This document shows, in pieces, positions 58,070 through 64,000 of a stretch of DNA of 64,000 bases. The position numbers and the translations under genes are program-made. Origin of the DNA: Bombyx mori (Eukaryota; Arthropoda; Insecta; Lepidoptera; Bombycidae); assembly GCF_030269925.1 (NCBI RefSeq), contig NC_085110.1:7316001-7380000 (forward strand), given 5' to 3'. Position 1 is the first letter of the stretch. Each line of letters opens with the position of its first letter. Below the pieces are notes generated by a model. The model did no database searches and was not told the DNA's origin. It saw nothing but the letters and a program-made list of their open reading frames with translations.

Positions 58070-61000
58070 TTAATCGAATTCAAGTTGCCTGAAGGATCCC
58101 TCGACCCCGAACATATCCTCAGCGGTCTTCGGTTTCCCTGGTCGCTTGGACTCGTCCGTACCATATTGATCATCTTCTTCCAACCAGTCACTGTATTCCT
58201 TTACTTTTTTCTTCCAGTAATCTGAATACGAAAACGAATTCATTTAGATCGTGAAAATCGATAGAGATGATTCACAATAAAAATATATTAGAACAAATTA
58301 ATATTTGTTCATGGTTACTGTCACATAAGACGGTTTTGAAGTCATCGTGGCCCAAAGGATAAGACGTCCGGTGCATTCTTATGTAGCGATGCACCAGTGT
58401 TCGAATCCCGCAGGCGGGTACCAATTTTTCTAATGAAATACGTACTTAACAAATTTTCACGATTGACTTCCACGGTGAAGGAATAACATCGTGTAATAAA
58501 ATCAAACCCGCAAAATTATAATTTGCTTAATTACTGGTGGACCTCTTGTGAGTCCGCACGGGTAGGTTCCACCGCCCTGTCTATTTCTGCCGTGAAGCAG
58601 TAATGCGTTTAGGTTTGAAGCCAAGAAGGTTAGGTTAGGCAGCCGTTGTAACTATACTGAGACCTTAGAACTTATATCTCAATGTGGGTGGCGCATTTAC
58701 GTTGTAGAGGTCTATGGGCTCCAGTAACCACTTAACACCAGGTGGACTGTGAACTCGTCCACCCATCTAAGCAATAAAAACCAATAAGAAGCAAAAAAAA
58801 AACCTCCACCGAAATTAATTCCGGGTCAACCCACCTTGAGACATGTGACCTAAGTCTCAGTTTTACAGTACAAAACCAAAATGCATTACTACTTCACGGC
58901 AAAAATACCGGTCACCGTTCTCGTCGAACCCGTCGCTCGCGACGAAGGGCTCGACGAGTAAATTAACCCTCCAGACAGCCCACTGAGTTTCTCGCCGGAT
59001 CTTGTCAGTGGGTCGCGTTTCCGATCCGGTGGTAGATTCTGCGAAGCACGGCTCTTTCTAGGGTTCGTGTTAGCAACGTCGTCAGGTTTGAGCCCCGTGA
59101 GCTCACCTAATAGTTAAGGTTCCGGTGATATAGCCTCTCAAGGCTATCAGTTTAGGTAGGAAAAAAAAAGGAAAAATAGGCAGGGTTGTGGTAGCTACCT
59201 TGCGGGCTTGAAAGACGCCCTACCATCAGTAAGAACTTTACTACTACTTAATTAATAACACGGTAATATGATTAATAAGTTTCAGAAGAATAAATATACG
59301 TGTCTATAATCTATATATTAATACGTGAAACAAAAACTTTGTATCCCTTTTTATGCAAAATGCGCAGACGGAAGAGTATGAAAGGACAATGCCCAAAATC
59401 AGTACCGCGTTATAATAAAACAGTATAGCCACAACAGTATACTCATAAATAATAAAATATTTACTTGGCTTTTCTTAGTCCATTTGATTGCAATCGTATG
59501 TGGGGTTAACTTTATGTATTTAATTAGTTGTTTATTCGATTTTATTGTATTATTTTATGACTGAAAGCAGTGTTGCCAATTTTAAGAATCTCCCCATAAT
59601 CAGTCTTTACTAATAGTGTAAGGGCAGACGCTGAGTTTTAAAAATAATTTCAACTATGTAATTTTTCGGCGATACGAATATTTTTATTAATAATTAACAT
59701 ATATTACTGTTTTAGGCATCAATAAATAAAAATATACACAAAATATATTACTATACTAATTAAAAACCTTTCTTTAGTTGACAAAGCACTTATAGTCAGT
59801 GAAAGTTAAATTAACTGTTGGTAGCACTATACGGTACGGAAAAAGATGAATTGTCAAAAGTGTCATGTCTTGTCAAGTTAAACAGAGCAGTTGTTTTTAC
59901 TGATAGATATTGAATTTATTGTGCTAATAAATAACTTATAATTGCGTTGAGTTCGTGTCCAGTAGAGTCTTCGGATTCCTGCACGCTCAAGAATCTTTTT
60001 AAAGACTATTATTGTACCTATTGTTTCTGAGCTGGTGGTGCGGATTGTGTACAACGGTTTTACAACGGTTCGTGTCTCTGTGATCATATGGACCAATAAA
60101 ACTATTTTATTCTTATATTCAAGAATTAGTATTTCCTACTCGCTATAGGTACCTACCAACACACCACCTACAGTTAGCATGACCTACTATTATTTGTAAT
60201 ATTATTTACTTGGGATCATTCATTAGTTTGTTGGAACTTTTTCTGTTGTCGTGTGAGAATTCAAATCATAATCGTTATAAGGAGTGCTTGTTTTTTTGTA
60301 GAAGGTTTCTTACAAAAATAACCTCAAAATTTAACAACAACTCAAAGAACAACAAAAACCCCACAAAATAAATGGATAATTTTTATTTCCTTTGAAAGTA
60401 CGATATTTCTTTTCTCTTATATAAAACTTATGCTATCATACAAAAAAAAATGCGCAGCGGCGGTCCATAGAAGAATGGGCAATCTCCTTTCCCACACTTA
60501 TAGAAAATATAGAGAAAGAGTGCAGAATGCTAATTTTTTTTTAAATATGCATTAATAATACATTAAATCAATAAAAAAAGTATTACACACACTACCATGT
60601 ATTTGCCACACACACACGCACACACTCACACAAACACACACACACGCACGCACACACACACACACATACACACGCATATATTATATACCCTTTATTTACT
60701 GTCAAACTTTTGTCATTGTTTAAGTCTGTGGTTTTAAAACTATAGCCATAAATAAAAGTCTGTGGTCAAATTGAGAATAGATTAATAATGTTTATCTTTA
60801 TTAATGTTTGTCTATAGTGTAGTTTTAGCGAAATCTGTGATTATAGAAGTATGATAGTCTTTGACAATAGAACCTTAATAATGTTCAAACTTATAATTTC
60901 AATTAAATATAGTCGAATTTCGACTACAGAAGGACCACTAACAAAATAAATACTAAAAGACAAAAAAAAGATACGTATAAAGGACAATGCCCAAAAGTGG

Positions 61001-63479
61001 GCCAACTTTATGACAAAACTATTTGTACTTGAAAAATTACGTCTTATTTTTTCATGTTGTTTAGTATATGTATCAACATTTCTTTCACCCTGGCATTGTT
61101 TTCCAAAAAAATGAATTACTTATTTGATAACATCCTAAAACTGAGTGCCATAGTTTTTAAATTCGCCAATAGACAAAGGGCAAATTAGCCCATACAGCCT
61201 TATAGTAAACGTATATGCTGACAAACGAAAGAGTTGTCTGTGACTTGAACAACAAATTAAAAAAAAGCTGTATGGTTATAATTCACAGACTTTTTAGTTT
61301 ATTGTTGTTCAATTCAATATTTATGTATTGTAATAATAATTATTACTTAAAACCATGAATTATTTAATATTTTTAGATATTAATGACTCCATTAGTAAAA
61401 ATCTCAATGGCCTACCATTACTCTATTCTTATTATATATGATCAGAGAGTTTTGGCAGCAACCCGAATGAAGCGTCACTTGAAGTTTTATTTTATGTTTT
61501 TTTAATAGCTTATTGTGATGTATAATATACAAATTGGGTGTTGTTTTGTGTATTAAATGTCAATAATCGTTGTTCACGATTATTGAGGCATTGGAATAAA
61601 ACTGTGGCTAACATAGCAGTGACTGTTTTTTTTTTTCAAGATAAAAGGTCTGCGGAAATTCACGCTCACTCAATGTGCTATTCATCGAGTTGACGTCAAA
61701 ACTCCCAAAAAGCAACAAAAAGAGATACACCGACTTTTTATTAAAATAAAAAAATATATAAAAAATATAACCACGACAGACTAGGCTATATAGGCTACGC
61801 TCTTTGCCTGCTTGTTGGCGAATTTAAAAACAACAACAACAATATCGTTGCCGGCTTCCGGATTTCATTTCATTTTATTATTAATATGAGGATATAATAA
61901 TAAAATGTACGTAAGGGATTATTTCTAGCAACATTAACCACAATTAACTTATTTAATACTGTAAATAATGATGAGAGTGATTATTGATTTCGAAGAAAAC
62001 AATTAACAACTTAATTTTAGCTGCAGAAAAAAACAGATTTCTCTTAAACCTGGGTGAGAATATAAAAATCGTTTTCTGAATATGAAACGATATTTCTGTG
62101 TCTATCAAATTAAGTTAAAATCATCATCTCCCGACAACTTTTTTTAGGGGCCCAAACGCCCATAGAAAATGGGCATTGTCCTTTTAAAATCTAAGCTCTG
62201 CAACCTTTTTATAAAAATACAATTTACGTATACTATAAAAAAAGTTACGTTATTAACATTGAAACATTTTTCTTTTATTTTTTTATTGCTTAGATGGATG
62301 GACGAGCTCACAGCTCACCTGGTGTTAAGTGGTTACTGGAGCCCATAGACATCTACAACGTAAATGCGCCACCCACCTCGAGATATAAGTTCTAAGGTCT
62401 CCGTATAGTTACAACGGCTACCCCACCCTTCGAACCGAAACGCACTACTGCCTCACGGCGGAAATAGGCGGAGTGGTGACACCCACCCGTGCGGACTCCC
62501 AAGAGGTCCCACCACCAGTGATTACGCAAATTATAATTTTGCGGGTTTGGTTTTAATTACATGATGTTATTCCTTCACCGTGGAAGTCAATCGTGAACAT
62601 TTGTTGAGTACGTATTTCATTAGAAAAATTGGTACCCGCCTGCGGGATTCGAACACCGGTGCATCGCTACATACGAATGCACCGGACGTCTTATCCTTTA
62701 GGCCACGACGACTTCATAAAACTAAAACTATTGCACGACAAATGTTTTTTTTTGTAATCAAAAACAATATCAACAGTTCTCCGTTTTCTTCTATTACCTT
62801 TTCAGTGCATATTGGTAGATGAGCCCATGGCCCACCTACGGTTAATCTGTTAAAAGAGTCCATGGACACCTTAACTTAAATAACGCCGTCAATTTATTTT
62901 TATGTTCCTCAATAGACTTTATAGAGAGACGTGTATACGGCCCACCTGATGGTAAATAGTGACCTTCGCTATTGACTCTCGGGAATCCAAGGAACAGCCT
63001 GCTACATCTGGACTTAGTTTTATCAAATCTATATATTGGCGCGAATCAGCATTGAAACTACGACTATTCTACAAACGTCAGAATCGTTTTATAGCAAATA
63101 TAAACAGAATGGAACCAACCCATACTCAAGACATATTCAACTACTGTACTGTTCTGTAAATAAGTAATTTACCTATAATTTCTTCAATAGAACCACCGTT
63201 CCCGCCATATTCTACTGGTAAAATGTCCTTAGGGATATATTTGTACATCTCTTCATAATTCTGGTTGTGGACGTAGAGCTAGACATAAAATATGGGAAAG
63301 ATATTTTTATAAGCTTAATACACGTTTTCGTCTTTCATATTAAATTGAAAATATGATGCTATACTCACGCGTTTCTTATTTTTTTCGTTCAGTAATGCTT
63401 TTACAGCATTGAAAACAGTTTCGAATCCTGTCGGAGTATTTAAATAATGGGTACCTTTGAGTCGAACTGGTAATGCGTC
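58070..63479 (-). CDS. CRAL-TRIO lipid-carrier gene F, 5' part beyond window
   Basis: Only the last three coding exons lie inside: 63369-63479 (exon 5, 37 codons), 63173-63278 (exon 6, with EYGGNGGS) and 58070-58221 (exon 7, starting DYWKKKVKEYSDWL and ending GSFRQLEFD). These are the same lengths and phases as in gene A and nearly identical in sequence, so this is a recent tandem duplicate. Exon 7 differs from A by only a few bases and remains open. The intron between exons 6 and 7 has swollen to about 5 kb by insertion of a Bm1, a LINE-B end, a Helitron with a nested TIR element, a second TIR element and another Bm1. Exons 1-4 must lie to the right; the A-like sequence breaks off at about 63940, just before exon 4 would be expected. 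Confidence 0.85.
58336..58790 (+). repeat. Bm1-type SINE, full length, in F copy only
   Basis: gtcatcgtggcccaaaggat aagacgtcc ... catctaagcaataaaaacc. It has a short extra stretch (ccaagaaggttaggtta) near 58622. Absent from the A copy. Confidence 0.85.
58905..59170 (+). mobile_element. LINE-B 3' end in F copy only
   Basis: Starts accggtcaccgttctcgtcg, runs to ggctatcagtttaggtagga and A9. It splits an old Bm1: cacggcaaaaat | ... | ggaaaaataggcag. The A copy reads cacggcagaaataggcag uninterrupted at about 51645, so gcaaaaat/ggaaaaat is the likely target duplication. Confidence 0.85.
59381..60490. mobile_element. AAAGGACAATGCCC TIR element, copy 1
   Basis: Left end aaaggacaatgcccaaaa, right end ccatagaagaatgggcaatc tccttt; these are inverted with a few mismatches. 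About 1.1 kb, AT-rich, no ORF with transposase features. Nested in Helitron 2. Confidence 0.55.
60606..60680 (+). repeat. CA-rich microsatellite
   Basis: Imperfect (CA)n with cacg and cata interruptions, about 75 bases. Confidence 0.9.
60979..62184. mobile_element. AAAGGACAATGCCC TIR element, copy 2
   Basis: Left aaaggacaatgcccaaaagt, right (reverse-complemented) aaaggacaatgcccattttc. Flanks read acgtat | taaaatcta, and the A copy at about 51840 reads aaatat|taaaatcta without it. 1.2 kb, no transposase frame. A subterminal hairpin (cccatagaaaatggg) sits at the right end as in copy 1. Confidence 0.65.
62275..62716 (-). repeat. Bm1-type SINE, full length, in F copy only
   Basis: Minus strand: gtcgtcgtggcctaaaggat ... 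catctaagcaataaaaaaat. The A copy at about 51918 reads attgaaatataaaactattg straight through, giving the empty site. Confidence 0.87.
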
Positions 63480-64000
63480 CTGAAAATTTTCATTTAAAAC
63501 CCGACTAAAAGGAATTCCTTGAAAATAATTAAGTAGGTAAACTGAATTCGAACTGAAAAAATTGTTCTCTCTATCGGTACCAACAATGCACACTCAGCAG
63601 GTTATAAAATGTAGTAAGGATTACGTAAATATTTTTTGCGTTTCTATCTCGCGTTTTTTATGATCTTTATGACCGATCGTTAATCCTCTTATAACAAGCG
63701 CGTTAGAGAAAGTTGGGGGAAGCGACCATACTGGTACAGTAATAAAGAGAGAATCGAAAAACTGGGAAATATTTAAAAACAATTAATTGATGAAAGACAT
63801 TTTGGACAAATAGCCCTAAAATCACAAAATACCTACATATTTGACAATTAGTATACCTTAACCCAATTCTGGTCTAATTTAAGCTAGCATGCCTCATTTT
63901 TTCAACGACGAAGCCACAGTTGTTAATTTAAGTAAATAAAGTATGTATGTATTATGAACAAAAATATCAGTCCAAGATCCCAGGGCCCCCAGACGTCACG

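Larger units (their letters stand above)
59310..60941 (+). mobile_element. Helitron 2 with nested insertion
   Basis: Ends match Helitron 1: TCTATATATTAATACGTGAA at the left and the hairpin tagtcgaatttcgacta then cagaaggaccaCTAA at the right. The interior from about 59384 to 60487 is foreign; removing it restores gagtatgaaa|tttcccacac as in Helitron 1. A (CA)n-type microsatellite (60606-60680) lies to the right of the nested piece. Confidence 0.75.
57962..63940. repeat. Segmental duplication, F copy
   Basis: Direct duplicate of about 50145-53130, holding exons 7, 6 and 5 of the gene and the introns between. It starts at ctaaataaaatgggctta and ends after gttgttaatttaagtaaata. The extra length is explained by insertions listed separately (Bm1 58336, LINE-B 58905, Helitron 59310, TIR element 60979, Bm1 62275). 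Confidence 0.85.

Noticed and set aside
57826..58191. 121-codon minus-strand frame overlapping gene F exon 7
   Set aside because: It reads gene F exon 7 in the wrong register and then runs through the intergenic and LINE sequence.
5445..60680. CRISPR-like or satellite arrays
   Set aside because: Repeats near 5445 and 60606 are simple CA microsatellites, and the GACA tract near 10855 is part of a LINE tail. No regular spacer pattern exists.

Overview
The window is a stretch of a lepidopteran (moth) nuclear genome, most likely Bombyx (silkworm) or a close relative. It is AT-rich, has intron-split genes with GT-AG junctions, and is crowded with transposable elements. The best species pointer is a tRNA-derived SINE present in about 20 full or partial copies that I recognise as the Bm1 type. 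LINE, mariner and Helitron remnants of lepidopteran type support this. Family names are from memory and were not checked against a database.

The only host genes I can support form a tandem array of six CRAL-TRIO (alpha-tocopherol-transfer-protein-like) lipid-carrier genes, all on the minus strand. In transcription order from the right edge they are F (exons 5-7 only, running off the right edge), A (50993-54949, 308 aa), B (35831-44996, 307 aa), C (21310-29404, 313 aa), D (6989-18143, 278 aa with a shortened C-terminus) and E (exons 1-4 only, 960-4947, running off the left edge). I built the exons by hand from homology among the copies, and all phases close. The array falls into two architectures. 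A and B have seven coding exons, and F shows the matching last three. C and D have six, and E shows the matching first four. The central 373 nt of coding sequence is the same length in both types but is cut at different places.

Between and inside the genes nearly everything recognisable is mobile DNA. There are two Jockey-type LINE families (here LINE-A and LINE-B), RTE-type LINE pieces including an endonuclease-bearing 5' part, two DD37D mariners and one DD34D mariner (all dead), a pogo/Tigger-like MITE, three Helitrons, a roughly 2.9-kb element with many CCTAWTACGGYGGTA subterminal repeats, and an AAAGGACAATGCCC terminal-inverted-repeat family.

The A and F genes lie in a direct segmental duplication (about 50.14-53.13 kb and 57.96-63.94 kb). 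Because each copy was hit by different transposons, each serves as an empty site for the other. This fixes the ends of a Helitron, a LINE, a TIR element and a SINE nearly to the base. I see no evidence for a CRISPR array, a bacterial operon, an rRNA gene or a functional tRNA gene.
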